A stretch of DNA of 64,000 bases from Isoetes taiwanensis. Lineage: Eukaryota > Streptophyta > Lycopodiopsida > Isoetales > Isoetaceae. Below, piece by piece: positions 11,961 to 22,290 of this stretch. A program made the position numbers and the translations under genes. The stretch is taken from NCBI GenBank assembly GCA_021234155.1, contig JAJEKV010000517.1, forward strand, positions 62,001 to 126,000. Direction: 5' to 3'. The first letter of the stretch is position 1, and the number at the start of each line of letters is the position of its first letter. The notes beneath the pieces were generated by a model. It was not told where the DNA came from. It worked only from the letters and a program-made list of their open reading frames with translations, and made no database searches.

Positions 11961-12541
11961 CATGATGTTCACAGTACCGCTACCCGTCAAAAAACAAAAG
12001 TTAGGATTGAAGTTTAGGCTAAGTCGTGGAGACCTCGCCCAAACTTGACCAAAACAGCTCCAAATTGACCAAATAAGGGGTCGATTCTGCCTAATTTGAT
12101 GAGCCCATCACCCTTACACCATTAGTTTACCCAAATTGGACACCTTTAATCGAAATGGGACTGATGTTCACAAATTCTCGTCCGCGAAAACAAAAAGTTA
12201 GGATTGAAGCGAGGCTAAGTCGTGGAGACCTCTTACCAATTCTTCACCAGGACTTGTTAAAGTCACCTTCAACCTACTGCATAGCATCTTTTAGGTAACC
12301 TAGCCTTGTTCAAGCATCTCCTATAGTCCTCAAACTCCTATTTTGACCTCAGATAGGCTAGAATTACCCAACCCTAGGAAATTTTCAAGTCATCCAAAAA
12401 TTAGGGTTTTCCCCTTTTCTATAAATAGACCCCTCACTTCTCAGAAAGCACCCTACAAATCTGCTCCTGCCCTTCTAGCCGATTTCCTAACTCCCTGAGG
12501 CGCTCTTGCAACCATTTGTTACCTTCTTCTGCAATTAATCA
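11961..12541 (+). promoter_or_regulatory. Leader cassette 2: second doubled motif, TATA box, 5' leader
   Basis: The ~70-bp motif recurs at 11,961-12,033 and 12,162-12,232, each with 'gttaggattgaag', 'aggctaagtcgtggagacc'. A TATA box 'tataaatag' lies at 12,420-12,428, followed by 'acccctcactt' and an ATG at 12,542, 122 bases after the box. In cassette 1 the motif-to-motif spacing is about 185 and the TATA-to-ATG distance 112; here they are about 200 and 122. The two cassettes are clearly duplicates. Confidence 0.6.
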
Positions 12542-14100
12542 ATGGCAACTTCTGATTTCCAGAGATGGTACAGCGCCAGCGCTCATGCTGCTGAGGCCGA
12601 CGTCGACCAAATCTTCCAGATTTTCAGGAAGGAGGTAGACGTCCAAGCAACCTTGCACGCGACCCCAGCTTATAGTAGAGTCTTGACTGAGTTCCAAGCT
12701 AGGGTAGAACCCAGCTAGTGCAACTCCCTCCTTGTATAGGATATTTTGTTCCTAGACAGCCCTCGCAGAAAAGATAGACGATGTCCCTAACATCGCCAAA
12801 TACCTCACAAACAAAGCGCATTCGACACCGAGCCAATGGTCCTAACCGCCAACGTGACCAAGTACTTCTCTTTCAACACCGCCTCGCAATCTTTCTCACC
12901 CACCGCGTCGAGAACATTGTGGGGAAACCTCTATTCCCCCCCATGGACGCGGGATCCATTAGTCAGAAAGTTAAGAACAACGGCTCTCACAAGCATGAAC
13001 AGGAGCGTGAAGGGAAGGAAGAAGACTCCGGATGAACAGAACTGAGGAGGAGGAAGAAGACGATGTTGAGCTCGACCCGCCAGAGGAGCAGCGACAAGCA
13101 GAGCGGGAGTGGCAAGACTTCGAAAAGAAGCCGGCAGACTCTCGCAGTCGGCCACCCCTCGGTTAGGCATCACAAGCCTGGCTCCCATTATCGCCGGAAG
13201 GTGAGGAGTTTCTACCCCGAGCGACATTCAAAACCTCCCGAGAGTGTGGAAAGGGAGTACCGACCGAAGAGTTGCCGCACCAACTCCCAAGAACGGACTT
13301 GGACGACTTCATCGTCCGAGGAGAGTCCGACTTTCCCCTCCAAGTAAGGGAAGCCGACACTTACACGGAGAGTTTACCTCCCGGCCATCCAAGCCTACAA
13401 AGCAACATCGTGCAGATCATGGAGGCGCATAAGGCTGAGAACAAGCTACCGACGAGGAAGAGTTCCTTGCTCTCCGTGAACAGATGGGGATCCGCTATGC
13501 GACTCCTCAAACATCCTAACGGTAAGCTCGGCCGTCCGCAACCTCCCCGGATAGGACAAAGTAATTCGACCTCGTGAGGGCTTCAAAGAACACCAAGGAC
13601 TACTGTGGAGCTCACCACGGTGGAGGTTGATGATTTCGAAGCGCATTAACCGAGCTGGATACCGAAAGGGTCGAGGACCCATCTCGCGAACGATGTGTCA
13701 TTACGCTTATTACCCCGCCATTGCCGATGGATGGAAGAATAGCGGTTATCCACCGCAAGTTCACCCCCGTGAGGCGCAGGGAAGGAGTATCGCTGTTGAT
13801 TGCACTCGTGATTCGCCGGCATGCACGGCTACCCCTTAACACCGAAAGTATGCAATCCCGGGTGAAAAGAGCGGTAGCACTCGACGCCTTCGACTTCGCC
13901 ATACCTTTACAAAGCGGTGCAAGACTGCCGCTGACAGCAGCCTTTTACACCTCCCACCGCTAATAGAAGATTTAGCAAGAGCATTTGTGGTGGATCTCCA
14001 GCTAATGTTCTAGGAACTTGGGCCATTCAGTGGGGAAACAGCCCAAGTGAAAAAGTTCTTGAGGATAATCCATCTTACCCGCATCAACGTAAGTGATTAG
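12542..14100 (+). pseudogene. Gypsy extra ORF B (unidentified, upstream of gag)
   Basis: Starting Met-Ala-Thr-Ser-Asp-Phe-Gln-Arg-Trp-Tyr at 12,542, the readable pieces include a segment with an N-V-T-K-Y-F-S-F-N-T run (about 12,847), a Lys-rich stretch, an acidic E-E-E-E-E-D-D-V-E-L run near 13,045, and a plus-strand open stretch 13,272-13,577. Multiple frame changes interrupt it. No conserved domain is recognised. It does not resemble ORF A in sequence, although both are preceded by homologous leaders, so the cassettes may drive different proteins or one may be captured. An AT-rich stretch with 'tataaaatataaatataa' follows near 14,130. Confidence 0.4.
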
Positions 14101-14202
14101 CGAGAGTTGCAAGTTCTTGTATTAGTGTAATATAAAATATAAATATAACATTCTCTTTGCACTATAAATGTTTTGTTGATACATTTTGTGTCCCCTCAAC
14201 CA

Positions 14203-15610
14203 TGCCAACAAACATAAATAATGCAAGAAAGCAAGGAAAACTAACCATGTAGATATGAACCACTTGTGTATGCAGCCTAGAGGCCCTGAGCGCCAGAGAA
14301 TCCATAACCGCTGGAACTTACTGTGGGAACAGAGCCCCGCCTGTGCCACGCCTCCAAGCAAGGAACCCGCTTTGAAGAGTTTGGACAAATGACCCCGTAA
14401 GAAGAAATATCGCAAATGAGGACGGACTCGAAACGATAAAGGCTTTGCTAGCCGCACAAGTGAGCGTGTTCGGTGGTAACGCCAACCGCCGCAAGCATCA
14501 GCTCCGGAGAACGTAGAGACAAGAAGAGGAGCAAAGAGGAAGGTCCCCAGCTTGGACTCCTCCGACTAAGCTCGATTCGACCGATTCCGGGAGGAAGAAG
14601 AAGAGCAGAACCAAGTCCGAAAGCGCGACTAAAGGCGAGGAACCACCCGGAGGGACGCACAAAGGGACACAAGAACCTCTCGACTACCGTGAAGAAAGTA
14701 GACTCGTGATTGGGAAATGTTTGAAGGCCAGGAAGCTCGAAAGCAATTCTCAAAGAAGAACAGTCGTCGCATGGAAGCAGAGGCTTGGCTTGACGAGATG
14801 AGTTTAATACGGCAATGCCTATGGTATGAAGGATAAGGATAAAGGCGGTGGTGGCAACAAATGAACCCGGGGAGCAAAGACGATTTGGTGGAAGGGCTAT
14901 GCCAAGGCTCATGGCTTGCTGTGGATGCTTGCGTGTTCAAGAAGTTTGCTAAAGCCTTCAAGCGCCATTACGCTCCAAGAGAGCACAAGTCCAAGATGAT
15001 GCAAAGAATTTCTACAGTTGCAAAGAAGGCAACAAGTCAAGACAGTAAATACACAGAGGAATTTATGAGGCTAAGGTCAGATGTGCCAAAGTTAGGTGAG
15101 AAGCATGCAGTGGAAAGCTACATTGAAGGTCCGAATGAGGAGATCCGCAAGTTTGTAAGGGCAATAAACCCTAGAACAAGATCGGAAGCTTGAGTCCAAG
15201 GCAATAAGTTTGCAAGGGACAGGACCTCTAATAGCGGGCAGAGGCAACAAGATTACCAAGATAAAGGCAAGGCAAAGTGCGCTTTTAGCCCGAGAACAGC
15301 CAGCCCCAGACCAAATTTAGAGCCCCATATAGTGGCAATCAAGGGAAAACAAGAGAAGAAGAGTGTGTCCTTCAAAGACAAACAGAAGGGTCAAACTACT
15401 CCAAAGCAAAGGCGATCCTTTCTCGGCAGCCATGCCCAAGGAAAAGAGACAGAGTGCATAGAAAAGCGCCTTTGTTTCGTGTGTTTCCAGCCAAAGCATA
15501 GGACAAAGAAACTGCCCATATGTCATGAGTGCAGCTAGCAGAGTTGGGAGATTGGGACACTTTGGTTCGGACGACGACGGGCGCAGGAGGCCCGCGACTA
15601 CATTCGTGGT
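14203..15610 (+). pseudogene. Gypsy gag (capsid and zinc knuckle), frameshifted
   Basis: The best-preserved capsid part is 14,861-15,193, where W-L-A-V-D-A-C-V-F-K-K-F leads into a K-R-H-Y-A-P-R-E-H-K-S-K motif and then Y-T-E-E-F-M-R-L, the pattern of the retrotransposon gag family (PF03732-like). A degenerate CCHC knuckle follows at about 15,475: C-F-V-C-F-Q-P-K-H-R-T-K and, after a one-base shift, N-C. Gag forms the virus-like particle and the knuckle binds element RNA. The start is uncertain; the ATG at 14,203 is the first in the open region after ORF B, and stops and frameshifts lie between it and the capsid domain. Confidence 0.7.
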
Positions 15611-15689
15611 GAGTGTCATATCTTTGCCGCAATAGATACAGAGCAAGCAGAGAGCCAAGATAAAGTAATTTCCATTGTTGGGAAAGGCC

Positions 15690-16030
15690 AAGGCCAAGTC
15701 ATTTATAGTCCTAATAGATTCTGAAGTAGCCATAACTTTGCATCTCCCGTAATGGTTCAAATGTTGAAGTTGAAACCATTAAAGTCAAAGCCAAGGCCCG
15801 CTGTCTTAGCAAGTGGAGCAAGAAGGCGCACGGTGTAAAAGAATCAACTTTGACATCGACTTGCCGGGATTAAGATCCGATGGGGGCGGAGGTAATGGGC
15901 ATTGGCAAATATGACTTGATAATAGGTATGGAGTACCTTGACCAGCAGGGCCATTATTGATTGTGGAAAGCGGAAGGTGACCTTCCCAACACCCGACGGC
16001 AAGATCATTGAGATAACAGTAAAGAAGTTG
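15690..16030 (+). pseudogene. Gypsy aspartic protease, degenerate
   Basis: The active-site strand reads F-I-V-L-I-D-S-E-V-A where the family has L-I-D-S-G-A-(T/S): the catalytic Asp is kept but the following Gly is replaced by Glu. Later, I-G-M-E-Y-L-D-Q-Q-G and a K-R-K-V-T-F piece match the conserved second half of this retropepsin. The enzyme would process the gag-pol polyprotein. Several frameshifts separate the pieces. Confidence 0.65.
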
Positions 16031-16189
16031 TCCCCATCATGCAGTTGTATGTCGTTCTAAACTACCGCTCAAGTGCATCAAGAGTGAGCAGGTAGCATAC
16101 ATCTTCAAGCTTGAGATTAGTGAGCCGGAATTGGAAGGAAGCAAAGAAGACAAGATGCTCGCAAGTTGCCGAGGCAAATAGCTAAGTTG

Positions 16190-17540
16190 ATCACGGAGTT
16201 CCACCCATCTCTTCCGTGATGAGATCAAGCAGCTCCCTCCTTATAGGGGAGTCGAAAAGCAGATAGCACTCAACCGAACAAAACCGACAAGCAAGGCTCC
16301 ATATAGAATGACAACGCAGAGTTGTCGGAGCTAAAGAAGTAGCTAGGAGTCGCCGACCTAGGTTTCATTAGACCTAGTGTCTTCCGCTTGGATTTTCCAT
16401 TCTTTTGTCAAGAAGAAGGATGGATCTTTGAGAATGCATAGACTATAGACAGCTTGAATAAGCACACCATTAAGAACAAGTATGCGCTTTCCAAGATCGA
16501 TCTAATTTGATGGATCAGCTTCAAGGAGCAAAGATCTTCTCCAAAATCGAATTTAAGGTCGCTATCATCGATACCGGATAAAGGAGGAGGATATCCACAA
16601 GACCGCCTTCGTGACGCCGGGTATGGGCATTATGAGTTCACAGTTGATGCCTTTCGCTTATCAAATGCCCCCGCGAACGCTCATGAGGCTCATGAACCAT
16701 ATCTTCGTGGGAGTTCCCGACACCTTTGTGATTGTTTTCTTTGATGACATTTTGGTGTATAGCAGATCCCTTTGAAGAGCACGCGGCAACACTTTGAGAA
16801 GGGTGCTAGAGAAGTTGAGGAGGCACCGCCAGTAACGCCAAGTTGTCGGCGCCACTTCGCAACGCAGAAGGTGGAATACCTTGGTCATGTGATCTCGGCG
16901 TAAGGCATCTCGACGGACCCCGCCAAGATTGAAGCAGTTGATTCAAAGGGTCGGCTACCAAGAATGTGCACTCCAGGTCGTAAGTTTTCTGGCCTAGTGG
17001 TACTACGTGAAGTTCGGAAGAACTTGTTAAGATAGCAGCCCCGCTAACGACCGGACGAGGGCGTAGAAGGTGAAAGATTGGGTAGAGCATTGGCACAAGA
17101 AAGCCCAAAAGGGATTTGAATTGTTGAAGGAAGCTTTAACAACAGCCCCAGCCTTAACCCCGCCGGACCCGAGAAAGATAAGCTTGTAGCAACGGATGCG
17201 AAAGTAAGATAGCTACAGGTGTGCAAAGGCTTATGCAAGAAGAGCGGTGGTAGCTGCATGATTCCGTGAAGATGAACGACGCCGGAGACGCCGCCACCCA
17301 ACGACATCGTGAATTGCTTGCGCTTGTCGTATGCTAAGAATATGGAGGCACTACCTCTTGGGAAGGAAGTTCCAATTGATACCCACCATCGAGCCTCCAA
17401 TATGTATTCACGCAACCACACCTCAACTGAGGCGCCGGAGATGGATGGAGTTCCTCGAGGAATAATGACTTTGATATAGTCTACAAGCCGTGGAAACTCA
17501 ATGTGGTAGCAGATGCGCTTTCAAGGCATCCCCCGACAAC
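16190..17540 (+). pseudogene. Gypsy reverse transcriptase and RNase H, degenerate
   Basis: RT motifs in order: F-V-K-K-K-D-G-S-L-R-M near 16,400, K-T-A-F-V-T-P-G near 16,600, A-P-A-T/L-M-R-L-M-N near 16,680, and the catalytic F-F-D-D-I-L-V-Y-S with the Asp pair at 16,743-16,748. The connection domain includes K-G-F-E-L-L-K-E-A-L-T-T-A-P-A-L near 17,110. RNase H begins L-V-A-T-D-A near 17,190 and ends V-A-D-A-L-S-R near 17,510. All motifs keep plus-strand order, but at least ten frame changes are needed to connect them. Confidence 0.85.
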
Positions 17541-17689
17541 TAGAGTGCATTGCAACGCAATTTCGACGCCTCCAAATGACTTTGGTAAGAGGATTGAAGA
17601 GTCCTTGCCAACGGATGTGGATTTCGTGGAAGTATGGGCAAGCCTCTAAGGAGGCTAGAACAGATAAAGAGCGGGAGGCCTTCAAGCAT

Positions 17690-18480
17690 TATAAGAAGGA
17701 AGGCAACCTGTTATACCATAAGAACAAGTTGCAGCGCATCTCAATCATCGTGTAAGGAAGTTGATCCTCCATGACACGCGACAACAGCCCAATAGCGGCC
17801 ATGGATTCATGAAAACATATTTCAAAAGCGCAGCAGCCTATTATTGGCCGTGAATGAAGAAGCAAATAGCTCGCTACATCAAGGAATGTCAGCTATGCCG
17901 CCAGACGAAGGCGAGAGCAGCCTTCAATTCCGTGGGCATTAGAGCCATTAGCAGTGCCAAACGCTAAGTGGGAGGTAATCAAGATGGATTTCATCACAGA
18001 CTCCCTAAGAACAAATGAGAGGCAAGGATGCCTTGATGGTAGTGGTCCACAAGTTGTCAAAGATGGCACATTTTGTGCCTTGCGTGACCACGCATACAGC
18101 TATGGATACAAAGAAAGCTCTTCACCAAAGAGATCTTCGTGCTTCATGGCATGCCAAGGGAGATTATCTCCCATGTGAGATCCGGTTCATGAGTGCCTTT
18201 GGCAAGACCTCTTTATGCATAATTCAGACCAAGCTATCCATGAGCATCACAGATCATCCTCAGACGGATGGCCGCACGGAGCGGACCAATTCAACAGATC
18301 TTAGAAGACATACACAAACTATGTCCGAATAAGCAAAGTATGTGGGAAGAATTTATTCACTTGGTGGAGTTTGCATACAATAGCACCAAGCAGAATCGGC
18401 CCCAAATGTCGCCATTTATGATCAATTATGGCTATCGCTGCCTAACTCCGCATTAATTTGGCACAACCCCGCGGTCAAAA
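17690..18480 (+). pseudogene. Gypsy integrase, degenerate
   Basis: The zinc-binding part is readable as two His in L-I-L-H-D-T and a downstream C-Q-L-C pair near 17,895. The core has D-F-I-T-D near 17,990, D-A-L-M-V-V-V-H-K-L-S-K-M near 18,027, and H-P-Q-T-D-G-R-T-E-R-T-N at 18,252-18,290 carrying the third catalytic residue (Glu). V-E-F-A-Y-N-S-T-K-Q near 18,368 is the usual C-terminal motif. A sizeable gap around 18,150-18,190 has lost part of the second Asp region. Confidence 0.85.
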
Positions 18481-18599
18481 GTAGAAGTTTCAGCCAGATG
18501 TTGGCCGATATGCAAAGCAGCTCGTGGAAGAGGTTCGAGGGTATCCGCTAGCAGCAAGAAGTCGCATTAAAAGAGCATCGCCGATAAGCATCGAACGGT

Positions 18600-19077
18600 A
18601 AGAGAGTTCAAAGTTGGAGATGATGTTTGGCTCAAGATCAAGGTAAAGCAGGCGAAGCTCAGGATTGGGAATTGCAAGAAGCTTGCTCCAAGGTGGGCTG
18701 GACCCTTCAGAATAATCAAGAGAGTAGGTAATCAATCCTACAAGTTGGATTTGCCAGCACACCTAAAGATTCATAAGGTCTTCCACGTGAGTTTATTGAA
18801 GAAGCATACTCCAAATCCAGACGAAGTCTTGGACACTCCAACGTTGTTGGAAATGACGGAGGAACAGCTGGAAATAGTTCCAGAAATGATTCTTGATAAA
18901 GCTTTCAAGAAGACAAGGAGGTCGGAGTTCCTCCAATACTTGGTCAAGTGGAAACACTTGCCAGTGGAAGACGCCACGTGGGTACTTAAGAAGGATTTGC
19001 AAAAAAGCACTACAATTTATGGAGCAATGGGACGGCAAGGTCATCTCCCAAGAAATCGCCCGTGCATGTTGGCGTAG
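18600..19077 (+). pseudogene. Gypsy integrase C-terminus and chromodomain
   Basis: From about 18,600 the GPY/F-type module is readable: F-K-V-G-D-D-V-W-L-K, then A-P-R-W-A-G-P-F-R-I. A long open frame (18,745-19,077) continues with H-P-type linker H-V-S-L-L-K-K-H and a chromodomain: P-E-M-I-L-D-K, then Y-L-V-K-W-K-H-L-P-V-E-D-A-T-W near 18,935-18,985. Y-L-V-K-W-K and E-x-x-T-W are the diagnostic chromodomain motifs, thought to direct integration to heterochromatin. After residue ~90 the frame slips by one, and a neighbouring frame carries the remaining Q-W-D-G-K tail. Confidence 0.9.
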
Positions 19078-19928
19078 GTTAATTAATTTTGTATAGATTA
19101 ATTCCACGCATGCAACCTATGCTTGGTATGGGTCGTGACGCGCTTGTTATCGGATGATGAGACCACTACGTGATCTCTAGGGCGGTGTAATGTCAATGTA
19201 GGCATGACCGCTCCGCTTGGGCGAAAGTGGAAGGTAGATTAGAAAGTCTACTGGCCCCACCTGAAGGAGACGGCCCTCGAGAGAAAAAGAGGTCATTAAG
19301 GAATGCATTGATAGGGAAAGCACCTTTAGCCCCATATATGCTTTGATAGGAGGAATCCATCCTTCACGCCCCCACGCCGAGAAGGATATCCTCCACGCCG
19401 GGCAACTAGAGGTGTAGGCATGAGTGGCATATAGGCATATAGGCCGCCTCCCCGCCATTATGGAAGATTCATCCTTCCTAATACGGAGATTAGCCATGCA
19501 TTCATGTAGATAGGTGGGTGGTCACCATATAACCAAAATTTATTAAACAATTAAAACGGTAACTAACGTAGTGGTCCACTGCAGCCAAGAGAGCCCCGGA
19601 GGGCAAGAAGGTCGAAGTTATTTAAGACTTGCAACACAAGTTTTGTTGGAATGTGTTGCAAGGAATGAAGAGTACCTCTGACAAAATTATAGATATGAAA
19701 TGCTGAAATTTTGTCTAACTTAACATAGTGAATAACTTGTTAATGGTGTTATGAATTGATAAGTATTCCATAATATAATAACGTAATAATGTTCTAAAAG
19801 TAATTACCTTAGAGTAATCGCGATAAATGTATAAAGATTATATTGTAGGTATCACGCTGATTGCAAAAGTTGCGTGTTAGGAAGATCCCAAGGTGGGGAG
19901 ACTCCAACATGCCGACAAAGATCATTTC
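19078..19928 (+). other. Gypsy 3' untranslated region
   Basis: About 850 bases between the chromodomain and the purine tract hold no protein motif. A first purine-rich copy 'aaggtggggaga' occurs at 19,890, 40 bases before the one adjoining the LTR, so the region just before LTR2 contains a short duplication. Confidence 0.6.
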
Positions 19929-19941
19929 AAGGTGGGGAGAA
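19929..19941 (+). promoter_or_regulatory. Gypsy polypurine tract
   Basis: 'aaggtggggagaa' ends exactly where LTR2 begins with TGTGACG. This is the expected plus-strand primer position. Confidence 0.8.
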
Positions 19942-21506
19942 TGTGACGCTCCAAAGACAAAGATACGCCCCGTGACGCACATTGTAACCGCCACGCCACG
20001 CCGTAGACACGCCACCCATTGACGGTAACCAACGATAGCCGTGTAAGTAGCCCTAGGGGCAACTTGCTAGAGTGTTCATATATTATTAATGTGCACATGT
20101 GCACATTAATGAGGGCACACCTTTCCATGTTGGCATATTTTGCCACCTAGCCACTAAAAGTAAAAGTGGGGCCTTTCCATTATCCCACATGCCCAATTGG
20201 GTAATTGGAAACCCTAGCCTAAAACCCCATGTCTATTTAGGGTAGGAAAACCCTAGCTTGCTAGTTTTTCGTCCTTAGGGTTTTAGAGCTCGGGCTTTGG
20301 CTGCCCCAGAGCCAAAACCGCCCCGACGCCGCCCGCTTAATTATGCCATCGGGCTTTCCCCAATTCGATCAGCTCACAGGATGGTTGAACTCGTGTCGAG
20401 GAGCCACCAAGGATCAGAGTTTGGTCAATTTAATAGCTTAAACCGCCTTCTAGTCATAGAATCAAGAGGGTTTAGACTATTAAATTGCCCATAGTAGTTA
20501 TCTAGATCTTAGATCTTGACACTAACCAAAGAACCTAACTCTATGATTGGATCTAGTTCTTTAGTTCTTCTGCGGATATATTTGGATGATGTATTTCGCG
20601 GAACTCCTTGTATTGGGAAGGGGGTAGAGGCCCCAAAACTTGTAGTTGATGCTCCTAGAGTAGCCTCTAGCAGCACACCCAGATTCGCCCGGTGGGCCAA
20701 GAACCACACCGGGTTGTGGGTGAAGGGGCCGACCGCTAAGAAGGAGGTTCATGGTTCGACTCTTGAACCATCCCTCCGGTGTGTAAGGCCTACCTGTGGG
20801 ATCATTGTGACTAGGTCTAATGGCTTACCACCGAAAGTGTGGGTAAGGCATGGGCCCGACACCGCGGAAGTGGTGTTCATGACTTTCCTGGGTTCCATAA
20901 TACCGGCAAAGGGCCCTCTAGTCACCTTGAGTCGCAAGATGTAGATCTCTCGAGGGAGTGATCCCTACCTCGCCCCATCGAATCGGGATGATGATTCCCA
21001 GAGTAGCCCCTTTTGGCTATGCATCCGGGCTGGCTACTAAACAGGTCCCGACACTTTTCAAATTTTACCCGCAGTGTGCATGTGAGGGGCGGATGGAGTG
21101 GACAACCTTATGCCATGTTCTTATGCCACCCAAATCCATTGCCATGAATTCCGCCCAATTAACTCGAGACCCAAGCCGCCGGGCCATCCTTTGAGTCCGA
21201 GCCTGGGTAGGATCCCCTATGTGATGTGGCCGATCTTTGTCTATGCAGATATGAGGGGACCATCCTTCGAGATGGTCAACGCCATGATGTTGATGTATGT
21301 GCTACCGACATGTATGTTTACGCCTCAAGCAGCCTAGGTAGGCCCCGAGGGAGACGGGTAGAATGACACCTTCACTCTCCCCAATCGGTGACTCGGGCTT
21401 GTGCAAAGTGATATGTGGAGGGGCCCAGACGCGATGGAGTCGGTGTGGGGAAGAATCCTCTGCTTGTATACCGTGAGCGCACCGTATACCAGTAGGGGAC
21501 GCCACA
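19942..21506 (+). repeat. Gypsy 3' LTR (about 1.57 kb)
   Basis: It starts TGTGACGCTCC and ends GACGCCACA, followed by 'gcaga'. It is the partner of 8,314-9,877 and contains the same 26-bp palindrome at 20,085-20,110. Length agreement within a few bases, despite many small indels, shows a shared origin at insertion. Confidence 0.88.
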
Positions 21507-22290
21507 GCAGATGCAACAATTTTGGTTCCTCGATACTTAAACCCTAATAAATCAGGGTTTAGGTTTTGGCACCTTCCTTGTTTCCGCCAAGTGGGCCAAG
21601 AGCTTGCATGCGTGGTTTTCTCGAGGGTCCAAAGAGAGAATAGAAAAGAGAGAACAAAAACCCTCCCTAGACACCGGTTCCAAACTTGCGGCCATCGCAT
21701 GGATGGCTCATAACAAGTTGGACATCGGCGCACTGCATGTCGGAAGGTACAACATGATAGTTTGACTCCCAAGTTTGCATTCGAAGGTCAAATGAATTAC
21801 CCAGGGACACATGTCCAGGACGATCAATCAAAACGCCTAGATTGTCGAAAGTACATACTACATCTAGACTAATGCATTGGCAAGGAGTGCGTGGAGCGGA
21901 AGGTCGACTAGTTTCCCATAGCAAGACAACTTGGCTCCCTATTGGTCGTAATAGTTGGTTCCTAGGGTAAATTGGATACTCGGACTCATGCACAAAGTCA
22001 AACCGCATTCTTAACTTAATCGGGTCAATTGAGGAACACGCCATTTCTCCCCTCATGCCCCTACATGAAAGGGGAAAAATTTAGCTGTTAGCACATCCAT
22101 GCGTAGTGGATGTCCATTTTTTTCTTTTCGGTGACATGTCATGGGACATGGGCAACCATTTGAATGGTGGGATTAACAGATGGAACAATTTGGTGCCCCA
22201 ATACTTAAATCCTACTAAATCTATAGGTTTAGGTTTTGATGCCCCTGTCGCCGCCAGCATGCAACGCATCTTCACGTTAATGATTTTTCC
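21507..22290 (+). repeat. Repeat X: rest of copy 1 and complete copy 2
   Basis: After the gypsy LTR, 'caacaattttggttcctcg', 'tacttaaaccctaataaatc' continue copy 1; the matching part of copy 2, 'caatttggtgccccaatact', follows its own 'ggtgggatta' at about 22,165. Copy 2 spans roughly 21,915-22,255. The ~350 bases between (21,565-21,915) are also present in the inverted copy at 24,110-24,320. The structure is consistent with an LTR - short internal - LTR element (TRIM-like), but no LTR ends TG/CA or primer site could be fixed. Confidence 0.6.

Larger units (their letters stand above)
8314..21506 (+). mobile_element. Ty3/gypsy chromovirus-type LTR retrotransposon, 13.2 kb, decayed
   Basis: The two LTRs (8,314-9,877 and 19,942-21,506) begin TGTGACG and the second ends CGCCACA, an imperfect inverted terminus. 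A tRNA-iMet-like primer site follows LTR1 and a purine tract precedes LTR2. The internal order is two unusual leader+ORF cassettes, gag, protease, reverse transcriptase, RNase H, integrase, chromodomain, then a long 3' untranslated stretch. The RT-RH-INT-chromodomain order is that of plant chromoviruses. At 13.2 kb it is far longer than the 5-7 kb usual for that group, because of the cassettes. All ORFs are broken by frequent indels. The flanking bases 'gcgca' and 'gcaga' may be a decayed 5-bp target duplication. Confidence 0.9.

Noticed and set aside
15317-15760. 147-codon minus-strand frame opposite gag/protease
   Set aside because: It is a shadow of the plus-strand gypsy coding region with no homology of its own.
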